Of a stretch of 64,000 bases of DNA, positions 30,679 to 42,700 are shown piece by piece (the stretch's first letter is position 1; every line of letters begins with the position of its first letter). The notes beneath the pieces were generated by a model. The model ran no database searches, had not been told where the DNA came from, and saw only the letters and a program-made list of their open reading frames with translations. The position numbers and the translations under genes were made by a program. The stretch spans positions 47,147,563 through 47,211,562 of the forward strand of contig JARCOQ010000005.1 in the NCBI GenBank assembly GCA_029207755.1. The letters are read 5' to 3'. The stretch comes from Chamaea fasciata. Lineage: Eukaryota > Chordata > Aves > Passeriformes > Sylviidae.

Positions 30679-33086
30679 GTAAGGCTTTTTGGGGATGGAG
30701 GGAAACAGATGTGCACGAAAATAACTTACTACTTGAATAGATGCAGTAGTACTGTCTGTGTATGTTCTGATTCCATTAAACCAAATGTATTGTTTGTTTT
30801 TAGGTAACAGATACCAGCCATAGGTACTGATGCTCTGCATATTTACAGAATGGGTTGCTGAGTGACTGTGAGACATGACATGAATTCAAGGCAAACATGG
30901 CAGAGCTATTTCAGAGATTTAGTGTGTGTGATAGGATGCTGCCCAAGCTGTACTTCCCAGCTGGTAGTACATGGATATAATCCTCTTTTTTTCCTGAAGC
31001 AATGCTGATACTAGTCAGTAAAGAATTTGTTGAGCATTTTAAATGTGCAGTAGGATTTTTTCCTGATGTAATATTCAGCATGTATTACTCAAAAAAGTAG
31101 TGTCTAGCAAGAGGAAGCAATTTGCAACTAACACATCAAGATATTCTTAGAGAAAAAAGTAATTTGTTTTTCTTCTAAAACTAGAGTTCTTAGATTATAT
31201 CTTCCAGGAGACATTTGTGATCTGAATCCCTGCTGCCTAAGTAGATTTTCTTACAGTGTTGCTAAACACTGAGATTGTATTAGCATGTTCACACTACCAG
31301 GAACTATGAGATGGTTGCTGCATGGCCACTTGTGAAATCTCAGCTATTGGGCTCCGGGAAGGTCACTGGATCCAGCCAAACACAGACACAGTTTGCAACT
31401 GGTCTAGCAGTGCCATTAGCAAGGAAACCTGCTGTTCAAAGAGACGCAGGCTAAACAGTAGACAGAGACAGAGAGCTTGTATTCTGCTATTGGACACACG
31501 GCAGATTGATTTTTTTACTCCCTGCTGCAGAAAGTGAGTTCATCTGTTGCTGCTTTTTGACATCTGTTGACCGTCAATACATTTAATCATACTGACGGAA
31601 GAAGGGCGTCTGGTGTGCAGCTCCTGATTAGCAGATCTGAAACTTGCTGTCCTGCAAGGAGTTGAGCATTTTAGCTGGGGCTAGGGAAGATGTTCTGTTT
31701 ACTTTCATGAAGAGTTAAAGTCCCTCCGGAGGTAAAGTGGTCTGGTGCCAGTTGTTCCTGAGCATGTGCTTCTGCTCGTGCCATTATAAAAATCTACAGG
31801 ATATTGTGGCACTGTAAACAACTCTCATTGCTAAGGAAACCACAAGGAAGGATTTTCTCATTACCTCTGTGCATGGAAAAACAACACCTTCAGAAATATT
31901 TCTCTTAAGACTCAAATATGACTCAGTAACTTTGAAACTAGTGCTGCATATGGGAAGTAATTTGGCTCACAGTTTGGCTCATCTTCTTTTCACAAACCTC
32001 TAGTAAAATGTTTTCACACTTCTGTTGCTTTTTGGACCAAATTTCTAGATGAAACCACCAGGTTTGAAGGAGCTAACCTAACCGGTATTAAAATTATTTA
32101 TGTCAGCATTCTGAATAATGTTATTGGTAAGTACTGTTACAAAGGCAGGAAGGTATTCAAAAATCCACAGGAATAGTGAGTTTTCTCAAATTAAGGTGTG
32201 AAGACCATCTGTTATTGAATAGCTTAAAAGAGAGAGGTACTCTTTTCTTTCAAAAAACATCTGTAGGTATTAGATCCATATGACACACAATGATACTAGA
32301 AAAATCCTGGAAATAAATTAAGTTCCAAATCTAATCAGTATGGAGACAAAGCCAGATGGTGTTTGACTACAATTTCTCAAAGACTGTAAAGTCCATATTT
32401 AGAAAAACCAAAATCCCCCAGCCCTTACTGTGCATTATACTCTGCACCAAGCTGAGTAGTGTGCCTACCTGTGTTTGGGCAGTGCTGCATGAACAGCACA
32501 ACACATTTTGGCCAGATCTCCTCAGCTTTACTAACACCAAACTTGAACCTTCTATTGACACCCACAGCCCTTCAACAGGAGACATAACTTCTCCTACTCA
32601 GTGTTCTCTAAATTTTGCCTGGCCCTCACAGTGCTCAGTCACCCTAGGATCTTCTAGAATGGAGTTCCTCTGATTAACTGGACAGTTTCTAAAAAGCTAT
32701 TTTAAGTGTATTATCTTTCCATCTGATTTAGTCTCCCTCTGTGCTAGTACCATGAGTGTAACTGTAGGAATATTTTGATTGTCTTCCTAAAACTCCTCAT
32801 TATTTTCTCTGCCCCTGTTGTGTCACCATTTGGGTGACTTTTCAAAAGTAACCAGTCCCAATCTTCATCATCCCTTCACCCACAGAAATATACCATTGCT
32901 TCACTTTTATTGTTCATTTGACCTACTTTAGCATTTCTTTTGTATTGCCTCAGTATCCCTTTCAAATATTAATAAGCATCAAAATTGTATTTTGGATTTT
33001 ATGAAACCCAAAGAAGAGGCTCCTGGGTACAACAGTTAATGGAAAAACTTTGCTGTGTCCTGCTGACAGCATTTTGTCCCCTCTAG
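30679..33086 (+). other. ANO4: ANO4 intron, 2.4 kb
   Basis: No repeat, RNA gene or recognisable coding sequence is seen. Short open frames of 105 codons or fewer look random. Confidence 0.7.
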
Positions 33087-33206
33087 GTGTATGGTTGGCT
33101 ACGTTAATGCCAGTTTATCAGTATTTCTGGTGTCTGACTTTGAAAATCGTTCAGAGCCAACATCAAATGGAAGTGAATTCTCTGGTTCACCATTAAAATA
33201 TTGTAG
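33087..33206 (+). CDS. ANO4: ANO4 exon: extracellular TM9-TM10 loop
   Basis: This exon has 120 nt: 1 nt, 39 codons, 2 nt. It starts CMVGYVNASLSVFLVSDFEN and ends FSGSPLKYC(R). NAS, NRS and NGS sequons fit the extracellular loop, where other anoctamins are glycosylated. The acceptor is tcccctctag and the donor gtaagt. Confidence 0.95.
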
Positions 33207-36071
33207 GTAAGTTTCTGGTCAACATACTGCTCTGCTTTAGGACATTGAAATGGAGAAGCATCATAATAAATCTGGAGCTGAAGCTAATTTTTAGAAGTTA
33301 AAAACGGAAAGTTTTAACTGTGCTGTTCAGGGTCATGTTCTTCTCGCTACTACTTGGCTGTTACCTGCATGATTCCTTCCTCAGATAAAAGAGAAGCTGA
33401 AAAGTTGGTATCTGGAGGGTGTTCCTAATGCAGGATTTTTATGGTGTCATAGCTTGACTCAGACACAATCATCATGGATAAATATGGTATCAAAAGGCTG
33501 GTAAAGGTGCCTGATTACTTAGGTGCCAGTGAGAACCAATTGTGAAGAGATTATATCACAGGAAGTGATAGCACAGGGAAGTCAAGGTTGCACAGGAGCA
33601 GCCACACAGGTATTTCACAGGCCTGACAGACATAAACAGGCTCTGCCATAAGCTATCTTTATGAAACCTCAAATCCAGCATTTCCGAATTGTTGAATTGT
33701 TCATATGTCGTTGCTTAGTGGTGTATTTATTAGCAATAATCATGTACTTGTGGTTTGAATCAAAAGAAGACGAGCAGTTAATTATCTGTATGCCTTTGTC
33801 CTTAACAACAGATTGGAGAAATTGCAGTCTGAGAAAAGACTGTAAGGGCACATTTGCACCTGAGTAATTTTAATGGCCAAAAACCTCAAAAATCTACATA
33901 AAGGTCTTAAGTGGTGTCCCAACCAAAAATACCTAACAGATACAGCTACCATTTTTTAGTTGCAATAATACATTACAAGCATGAGACCTGAAAGTCCTTT
34001 AGCAGATATGCTTAGTCTCAGTATTTTTCACTGTGAAGAATTAAAATACCCTTTATGAGTGCCAAAAGAACAAAAGATACTCTGTGATACCAGAAAGGTC
34101 TATGATACTTGCAATATTGTGATGTTTTTATGAAAAGAAAGGATTTTGAGTGGTATAGCATAATAAATAGGGGAGGGGTGGCATTAATACTTTCATTTAA
34201 CTAAGTGATATTTAAGACTGTTGCAACTTATTTGGCAGAAAGAGTATTCCTGTGCTGAATTCACTTGTGGAGCAGAACCACAGTGAGAATATTCCATTCC
34301 ACACTGTTTGCTATAGCATTACTTGACCTTTTTTTTTTCTTTTTGGCATTCTGACCATTCTCTTCTCCCTCTTTAATTCCTTTCTTCGCCAACTTCTAGC
34401 ATGAAGTTGCTGCTCCTTAAATCTGATGATGGAAATCTCACCAAAAAAAAAAAAGTCTCCTCAACATCCCCTAAACAGAACACTATTAAAATTGGTGTGA
34501 TAAATCTCCAAAAGATATATCTGTTCCTTTGGGAGACACTGAATTGTTATGTATATCTACCCTTGACAGAAAATGAACATCTTTCTTTAGCTGAGTTTAT
34601 CAGCTTCTTACCCACCCGCATTCTGCTAAAACATCAGTCATTTTAATTGCACTTCAAGGCAGATATTGATAGGAAGGTAAGGAAATACTTATTCTACTGT
34701 GTAACAGTGTAGGCATTTTTCCAGGAAGGCAGTTTGTCTGAAAAAAAAATCCCAGTTAACTTCTGGTTGCCTGGAACATAGATGGTGCTGTGTTATTCTG
34801 GTTGTTTATAAAAGGTTTCCCCATTTTTTCACATGTAACAATGGGTCTCTAGTGAGATATATTCCACTGGGACTTGGTCCAGGGATTTCTCTTTCTGGGA
34901 TGCTTAGGATATTTTAAAACATCCTAAACTATGAAGTCAGAATGCTACTTGCACAAGGAAAGATCATCCCCATTTTAAGAACTTATTCTAGAAATACTGC
35001 AGTTTCTGAGAGATTTGATGCTGACAATGTCAAGACAGTTTATTTCAGTTTGTATGGCACCCTCTGCGATCTAAGATGATGAAGGTTCATGGAGAAATAC
35101 AGATTATCCTAGAGATTAAACAACTGTTTATTTCTTTTATTCATCTGTATTTTCATTAGTTTCCTAAAACTAACTTAGTGATCAACCTGTATTATTTACT
35201 ATGGTACTTTCAATATTTGTTTACAGTGGGTTTTCTCTCCCATCTAGGAAACAGATTAAGAAGAAAATAATTTTTACACTACTTCTAAATAAGGTTTTTG
35301 CAGTACTATTTTAGAATTAACAAACTGCTAGTAAAAATGGACTCCAGAATGTGTGACTTAAACAGATTCATGTTTTGTAAATACAATCTTGAAGTATTCC
35401 TGGATCCAACTTTCCCAACAGATATCTCCAGTTAAATTTTGGAGACCTAAAGTCTTCCAAGAAACACTCAGTGAGATAAGACACTAGATCATTTTCTCAC
35501 ATGGTCCTCACCTTGTTGATACACCAAGAGGTGCAGTGCTGGCTCTGCTGAAGTCAGAATGAGTCATGTTTTACACCAGGGATGGCAAACAAATTGATCA
35601 AGGGCCAGGTGGAGTCCATGGAGCATTTTTGTATGGATTTTGGGAGAACTATCAGGCTGATAAAGCTGGGGACATTTATAGGTTTAAAATGTCCTTGAAG
35701 TGGGAATAAAGTGTCCCTTAAAAGAGTAGAGCAGCCCACCCTTCTCCAAGATCTGAGGAGATGCCTGAAAGGCACATGTCATGCTGCCAAGGGAGATGCT
35801 GTAGGGTCAAAGCACCTATCATCCTGTGTATTTGCTTCAGGGGTTGTCTTCAGATAGACACTGGTTTGGGCCCTTTGTACCGAATTTCCATTAGCACTCC
35901 TGGAGTGTTACCTACTTACTGCAAGCACTATTAGGGTAACCTGTACAGTTTGAACTGAGCTCATTTTTGGAGCAGAAAATGCAATGATCAAGAGAAGGTG
36001 AGTTTTGGTTTTGCCTTTGCCTGGGCAGCGGCGCAGAGCTTGCTAACCACCACACTGTGCTTGTCTTTCAG
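33207..36071 (+). other. ANO4: ANO4 intron, 2.9 kb
   Basis: Several A/T runs occur (for example 34,443-34,454). Nothing else is recognised. Confidence 0.7.
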
Positions 36072-36177
36072 GTACAGGGACTACCGAGACCCTCCTCACT
36101 CCCCAGTGCCCTACGGTTACACGCTGCAGTTCTGGCATGTCTTAGCTGCACGCTTGGCTTTCATTATTGTATTTGAG
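36072..36177 (+). CDS. ANO4: ANO4 exon: loop and TM10 ([20 protein letters not shown])
   Basis: This exon has 106 nt: 1 nt plus 35 codons. It starts [20 protein letters not shown] and ends [15 protein letters not shown]. The segment RDPPHS-VPYGYT is ANO4-like rather than ANO3-like as I remember them. The acceptor is cttgtctttcag and the donor gtcagt. Confidence 0.95.
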
Positions 36178-37390
36178 GTCAGTGACCATTCAAGTGGCAG
36201 AACAAAGCCAAAAAGAGAACAAATTTCCTTTTGAAGCTTTGCATTGGGCTGATTTGTGATGGCAACTCTTGACATGTTTTTGTCTTAGTTTCTTCTGCTT
36301 ACATTGTGCTTCGTATTCTCAGCTTTGTTTTCTGAACAGTCACAGGCATGTAGGTGCTCACAGAAAAGGGAATATAACACTGAGAACTATAGCAGTGAGT
36401 TGCAAAGAGGGGGAAATAAATGAAGCTTTTATTTACTTTTTGAGTATCTAGGTTGGGAAGCCTTATGCTGACTGTTGTGTGAGAATAGGGGTGAAGGAAC
36501 ATGAGAAGAAAATATTTAATCTGAGCAACTGAAAAACAATGATAGTAAAGTTACAGTATTTACACATCTAGCTTTTTTTTTTTTAATGCCCTTCATTCCC
36601 CCAGAATGATTGGCATCAAAAAGATGATGACAATGAACAGGATTCAATATCTTTATCTATGTTCATAATATTAGTATTTTCTGTCAGTATTTCAGATATC
36701 TTTAAGGCAAACCAAAGGAGATAATACCAACTTCACGTGAGTGGTATTCCCATGCTGATTTTGAAAAAGGGAACCAGAATAGTAGAAAAATAGGATGACA
36801 TGATTTACCAAAAAAGAAAATGCAGCTCTGAAGGCCGAATTTCAAGTGCCTGAATATCCCCATCATAATCCAGGAGCTGGATATCTCTCCAGCACAAGAA
36901 GTTTGAAATGCCTTTTACACTATGAAGAAGCAAAAGAAAGAACACACGATTTTAGAAAACTCTTTACTCAATCCTCTGCTCTGAAATCATAGCAATAGGG
37001 CATTCAACACAGATATGGAAGCTGTAGTCACCATACTGGCATATGGCATATTGTTCATGAGCACATATTGCATTCCAGCCCACAGGACCGTGTAAATTCT
37101 GATCTGAGCTTTCAATGTTATCAATTGGATAACATAACAGAAGCATTTGTGTTAGAGCAAAGGCGGAGATGAATTTTGTTGGTTATTATTCCTATCCTTT
37201 GGGCTCAGCAGAAGCCCAAAGACTTCAACAAGTTCCCCATGATTGTAATTTTCAGACTTCCCAGGTAGGAATATGGCACTGCAGGTTGGCCTCTCTTATT
37301 CCTTTATATTGGGTAGCTTGTTAGCAGTTGGTTCCCAAGGAGATAATTTCTTCAATCGTCTCTTCCATGCTCAAGGAAACATTAGGGGAG

Positions 37391-37530
37391 GGAAGGAAGG
37401 AAGGAAGGAAGGAAGGAAGGAAGGAAGGAAGGAAGGAAGGAAGGAAGGAAGGAAGGAAGGAAGGAAGGAAGGAAGGAAGGAAGGAAGGAAGGAAGGAAGG
37501 AAGGAAGGAAGGAAGGAAGGAAGGAAGGAA
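37391..37530. repeat. (GGAA)35 perfect tetranucleotide microsatellite
   Basis: This is 140 nt of uninterrupted GGAA, thirty-five copies, flanked by aggggag and gcctgcctgc. It is strictly purine on the plus strand. The apparent KEGR peptide repeats in three-frame translation are a by-product. It is probably length-polymorphic, and the length in an assembly may be approximate. Confidence 0.97.
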
Positions 37531-38628
37531 GCCTGCCTGCTGGGCTTAATCTCTTCTAGTTTCATGAGCAGTCAGTATTGAAAGTCAGGGTATGCAGCTC
37601 CAAAAAGGACTACAAGAATGGTCCTTGCAGGTCACTGTAAGAATTTTAAAGACTAAAAGAGTCTGGCCTGGCAGCACTGTGTAGGCACAAAGAGGAGTGA
37701 GGCAAGAAAAATGAGCCCTGTTCAAGTCTCAGTGTCCAGCCAAATTTGTGACCAACCGTGGAATAACTTTTTGTGTCTGCCTGTTACTGGCAATCTGATT
37801 TGACTTTGCTTGATCCCAACCAAAGCCATAGGCTGGCTCATATCTGCCTCTCTCAACATGAGCCACTCTGTTTATTGACACTGCAAGCTGTTTCCGTAAC
37901 TATATCTGTGAAATCAAAAAGGTAATTGCAGCAGAAACCATGACTTTTTTTTGTAAACACTAATGGGTGTATTGTGATTGCCACAGCGCTTACAATAAAG
38001 ATTGCACTAAGAGATAGGGGATTCAAGGTAGGTTTGTTCATACATTAAGTAACTGCCTAGGCTCAGATCCCTTTTTGGCATTCTGAGTGTTGTTTGTTTT
38101 GGATAACTTAACCTCCTTTGAAAACAAAAGAAAGTATTTCCTATCACTGCAGGAGGAATTATTTGTCCAGGCTAAACTGATGGAAGAGGCTTTTTTTCTC
38201 TTTTTAGATCTGGTAAAAAACCCCCCAACAATTAGATTATTGTGAGTTTATTTATCATGAGGGTAGAATACATGGGAGGACATTTTACATTCTCTTTTCA
38301 GTGGCTTTCAAAAGAAGGGTTCTCCTTGGAGAAGAAGAAATGCCTTTATTTCTCCAGTCTAGACTGTATGTCCTTTCTGAGATGGAGGATTTTTCTGTTT
38401 ATCTGTTCCTCCTCTCAAGAGAAGTGAGTAAGTCTCCAAGCAGCATTTTTGATCACACAGAAAAGGACACTCAAGCAATTCTCGGGCATCAAACTAAGGC
38501 TTTGCTGTGTCATGCCTAAAATAGGAGGGACAAAGGAGCAGTCAACTTGTATTTAGTTGTGATATTTACTTAACAGGAATATGTCTTTGGATAAGAGATA
38601 CAGTGTAAGAAAAAATGTTTAGATTTTG

Positions 38629-38669
38629 TTTTGTATAGATACAATATTACTTTTGTATAGATACATTAC
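38629..38669. repeat. Tandem duplication of ttttgtatagataca
   Basis: A 22-nt unit (ttttgtatagatacaatattac) is followed by a 19-nt copy lacking aat. No function is suggested. Confidence 0.85.
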
Positions 38670-39076
38670 TTCGAATTTTGATTTAAATGTGTATGGCGAC
38701 AGATAAGTGTTACATCAATTGAGCCTCCTCTTCCTGCAGAGCAGGAACTAATACCAGTATTAATACCCGGCTCTGTCCAAACCTTAAATCATGACCTCCG
38801 GGCTTTGAACACACAGGTCATAGAACAGTTTTGAGGCCTTATTAGAACCCACCTGCTCATCATTTCTGCTGTGACCCATACATACTCCACTGATTTTGGT
38901 TGGAGTTTTTGTGGGGAAATAAACTTCATGTTTGTTTCCTTAAAATTTAGTAATGAATTTAGTTTAAGCACAGCATCTGTCTGCAAATTGGAAAGAGAAG
39001 ATTTTCAGAAGATATGAAAAGTACTTCTTTTCTTCCTGAGGGTTTAAATTTTTCATTCCTTTCTTTGTGTTCACAG

Positions 39077-39268
39077 CACCTTGTATTTTGCATAAAGCAT
39101 CTGATCTCCTACTTAATTCCAGATCTTCCAAAAGATCTGAGAGATCGAATGAGGAGAGAAAAGTACCTGATTCAGGAAATGATGTATGAAGCTGAACTAG
39201 AACGTCTGCAAAAAGAGCGGAAGGAAAGAAAAAAGAATGGAAAATCTTATCACAATGAGTGGCCATGA
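39077..39268 (+). CDS. ANO4: ANO4 terminal coding exon and stop
   Basis: This exon has 192 nt: 63 codons plus TGA. It starts [20 protein letters not shown], the end of TM10, and runs through [20 protein letters not shown] to the tail [18 protein letters not shown]. The long charged helix after TM10 is the dimer-side C-terminal helix of TMEM16 proteins. The acceptor is gtgttcacag. No in-frame alternative stop occurs. Confidence 0.96.
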   Translation, partial: HLVFCIKHLISYLIPDLPKDLRDRMRREKYLIQEMMYEAELERLQKERKERKKNGKSYHNEWP

Positions 39269-42200
39269 CAGGATGAGAAAGAATCTGCTTGAAAGAAAAG
39301 AACTCTTGTTTATAAAAATTCCTGGTTTTCTACAGCAGAAAGTGCACCAAAAGGAATAGTCAGTAATGTTGTGTGCACTTAGCACATGTGTGCCCCTGTT
39401 CAGTAGGGTGGGTTTTGTCATAAGCCTTTTGAAATTAAAGATATTTCTAAGGCTTAGTCTTCTCCAAAGCTGATGTCAACATGAACACATCAGACCAATA
39501 CTAAGTCTCTGCACTCTTGCCAGGAAGCTACCAGGCCCTGACTAATACGAGGCCCTGAACTTCAAAGCAGTTACTCAACTTACAGTGCTTTACAGAACTT
39601 GGTGATCCTACGGCTCATTCTCATGAAGTTGCTACTTCATAAGCAGTGACTGCGCCTTGGCAACGTGGCAGTGTTTGTCTGCGTGTGTGGCCACCACCTG
39701 CAGCACGTGCATGGCAGCATTGCTCTCTCCCACTGTGGACCCAACTGCATTAGTTTGCATTTGCCACCAGTTAAGATCACGTAGGTGGACCATTTCCATT
39801 ACTCAACAATACTGAAGTATTATCTAGAAGGAGATGCACGATCATGAGTGTGATCAACTGGTCTAACAATGCTGAAAAATGTAGGCATCAGAAGTACAGA
39901 CAGATAGCCAAGCATCTAAATGTGGCCAGAGGTATCTAGCTGTAGGGTCATTTATTTGGAAATGACACTGTGAAAAGTTGGTAATCTATGTTAAAGTTTT
40001 GAACAGTGCCTTTTCAGCTATAGAAGTGTCTGGTGTCTGAAGGAATCAAATCAGGTTAGGGCATCTTGCCCAGAACTGCCCACGTATTTGTGTTGCCAGA
40101 TCACATTGAGGCCTAGTCAGGAATTAGGGTGTACTTACATCTGTAACAGATGTCAGACAGTGTCTTAAAGACCTATCTGCCTAAGTAAAACAAAACAGAA
40201 AAAAGACAGATGAACAAGGTCAGCAGAATAAAACATAATCATCCAGAATATCTACACTTGTAGCACTTTCTGTTTTCATCATTCCATTATCTATGAAGGG
40301 GTGGAGGGAAAAAACAAAAACAACAGACTAGTATGAAACAGCCTGGAATCCTTAAAGCAAAACAATTTGACACAGGGTGCAAATTAGACTTGGGCAAAGT
40401 AAGCCACTGTCAATATCCTTTAGCAAATTCCTTAGTATTGAGAAATGAAAAATTTCTGATTTAAAAATGAAAAAATTCCAGATTATTAACCCAAAAGAGT
40501 GGACTTGTAGCTTTGAAGACATCATAAGTGTTGAATGGAGCAACATGAATCAAAATACTGAGTGTTGTGAAAGCTCTTCAATCAGTTGTTTCTAAAAGTT
40601 ATTCTGGAAGTAATTTGATGAAAGAAGTAGAATTTGCCCTTCTGAGTAGACCACACAATGCAAGCTCCTATTGATGGATACCTCAAGCTCCACATGACAA
40701 TAGGACCATTTGCACCAAGAGAAATATCACCAAATTAGATCTATTAACTTTTTTCCACTGCAAAGGAGAACTGTGCTATTTGCATGATAGGGGGAAGCTT
40801 TAATGAAAGGTAATATGACTTGAGGAAGAAGAAGGATGAAAGAAAATGTGAGCACCCTCCTCTCTGTAGCCATCATCCTACCTGAAGAGGAAAAATAACA
40901 TAGCAGCTCCCTTTTATCAGCTGCTCCTGGCCCAAGCCTGAAAGTCCTATGAAACAACATAAACACTGAAGGAATTTCAGGATTAGTGTTGGCTCAGTGC
41001 CAAACTGAGTGGGAAGCACAGGTAGTGGTTGTGGGGTAAATTCCTGACTCATGCAGTAGTGAACTTGTTCATCTTTGCCTCTGCTTACAGAAGCTGTGGA
41101 CACATCCCACAGGACAGTGGGGAAATAGCAGTATTTCTGTCTCTGTGAATAGGGGGTGGGGATCAGGCAATGTTGACCTCCAGTACACACATGCCAGATG
41201 GGTTAGTATTTCCCATCCACTACCCACAGTTGCAGCCTGGGGATTCTGGGGCAGGATTGCTGTGCAAAATCATATTCAGACCAAATTCTCATGAATAATT
41301 GGATTATTTTGGATACCCTCTGTTTAATGTCTAAACCAACAGATGACCAGAGCTTAGAAACTGTTTGCTAAATAGTAAAGTGAGACATGAGCCATGCATA
41401 AAATCAGTGTCACCCATACAAGCAAAACGGACCTTTGCAAATCCCTGCAGTAAGATGGAGCTTTGTCAATTTAAATCTCAGCAATTTCTGAGAACTGAAC
41501 TGAAACACAGTAGAATAGAAACTGACTTCCACTCCAGAGAAACCACTGCAATAAAATGTGCCAAAACAAATAATGCACAGCAGAAATGCAACAAATGATA
41601 ATTGATTTTGAGAGTAGTTTTCAAGATAGCTACATTATGATGAATTTTCTTGACAACACATTGCTTGAAGTTGTGTCCTGCTCTGCTCTACATGAGACCG
41701 TAGGTTGGCTGCTTGCCAAGCTTGTGCTGAGTATGATGCTGCAACGGGCTCTGACCTCCCCGGCAGACCCTGAGAACATCTCTGTCACTTCAGTTTGACC
41801 AGTCAACCTGTTGAGATTTCTCTGCTGCTGGTCTGATGAAAAGATTTCCCTGGAGTCCTTCAGAGCTACATAGCAGAATACTCAGGAAAGATGCCCCCTT
41901 TTTATTTATTAGAAAAATAAAATACAAATAATAGTAAAACAATGATAATTATAAATGGAATTTTAATAGTGTCTAGAGAACTAATTTATGCCATTCTCTT
42001 CCTGATCTGATGATGGGTTTTGTTTAAATCTCCATGTGACAGTCCTGTATGTTGTTTACTTATTCCAGCTCCACAAAAGCACTACCTTCAAGGGAATGAG
42101 AAAAAAAATGCAACCTCAATGCATGGCACAGACATTTTACATAGCAAGCAGGACAGCACACATCAGAGGATTTACTGTGAAATCATCTTGCAGTCAGCAT

Positions 42201-42530
42201 AGGATTATTCTCCATAGGCCATTCTTGACAGCAGCATGTACTTCATGAGCAGTTACATGCCGGTTTTTAAAACCAAGGGAGAAAATGTATATTGGGACTG
42301 TTTTTCAACCCGTTTGCTAAGTTTTTTGCATTTTGTCCCATGCTGGTTTTACAGATCTTAGAATAAAAAATGTAAATTAACAACCTGGATATTCTGACAA
42401 AAGGAAAATCTAGGAATAGAACATCATCTACATTCAAGCTACCAAATACTACGACAGAAACCATGTTTACAAATCAGTTCTTTTTTATTTTAAATCTTTC
42501 TGAGGGGAGTTACATTATTGACCATATATA

Positions 42531-42552
42531 TTATATATATATATATATATAT
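42531..42552. repeat. (TA)n dinucleotide run
   Basis: About eleven TA units in a wider AT-rich stretch begin near 42,523, about 125 nt before the distal poly(A) signals. Confidence 0.85.
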
Positions 42553-42675
42553 AAAGTATACAGAGAGATTGTTTATTTGTAAATAGAAAAATTATATGGA
42601 GAAGAATGTCAAGTTTTCACACTTAAAAACAATCATCAACATAAAGCCATGTTTAATGCTTGTATAATGTGATGC

Positions 42676-42694
42676 AATAAACTTTAAAAATAAA
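42676..42694 (+). terminator. ANO4: Tandem poly(A) signals AATAAA, candidate ANO4 3' end
   Basis: Two AATAAA hexamers (42,676-42,681 and 42,689-42,694) are followed within 30-60 nt by T/GT-rich sequence (ccttgtcattcatgagtttctgttt). This is the best-looking 3' end between the two genes on this strand. Confidence 0.55.
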
Positions 42695-42700
42695 TTATGC

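Larger units (their letters stand above)
36178..39076 (+). other. ANO4: ANO4 last intron, 2.9 kb
   Basis: It holds the (GGAA)35 microsatellite (37,391-37,530) and a 22/19-nt tandem duplication (38,629-38,669). Confidence 0.8.
39269..42700 (+). other. ANO4: ANO4 3' UTR (inferred extent)
   Basis: Sequence after the stop is without recognisable coding content. Poly(A) signal candidates are at 40,227 (AATAAA), 41,550 (AATAAA), 41,916 (AATAAA), 42,362 (AATAAA) and the pair at 42,676/42,689, so several 3' ends are possible. An (AT)n tract and a Pumilio-type TGTAAATA (42,578-42,585) lie just before the distal pair. Transcript data would be needed to choose. Confidence 0.5.

Noticed and set aside
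37273..37581. KEGR-repeat (and FLPS-repeat on the other strand) proteins
   Set aside because: They are translations of the GGAA microsatellite in different frames, not genes.
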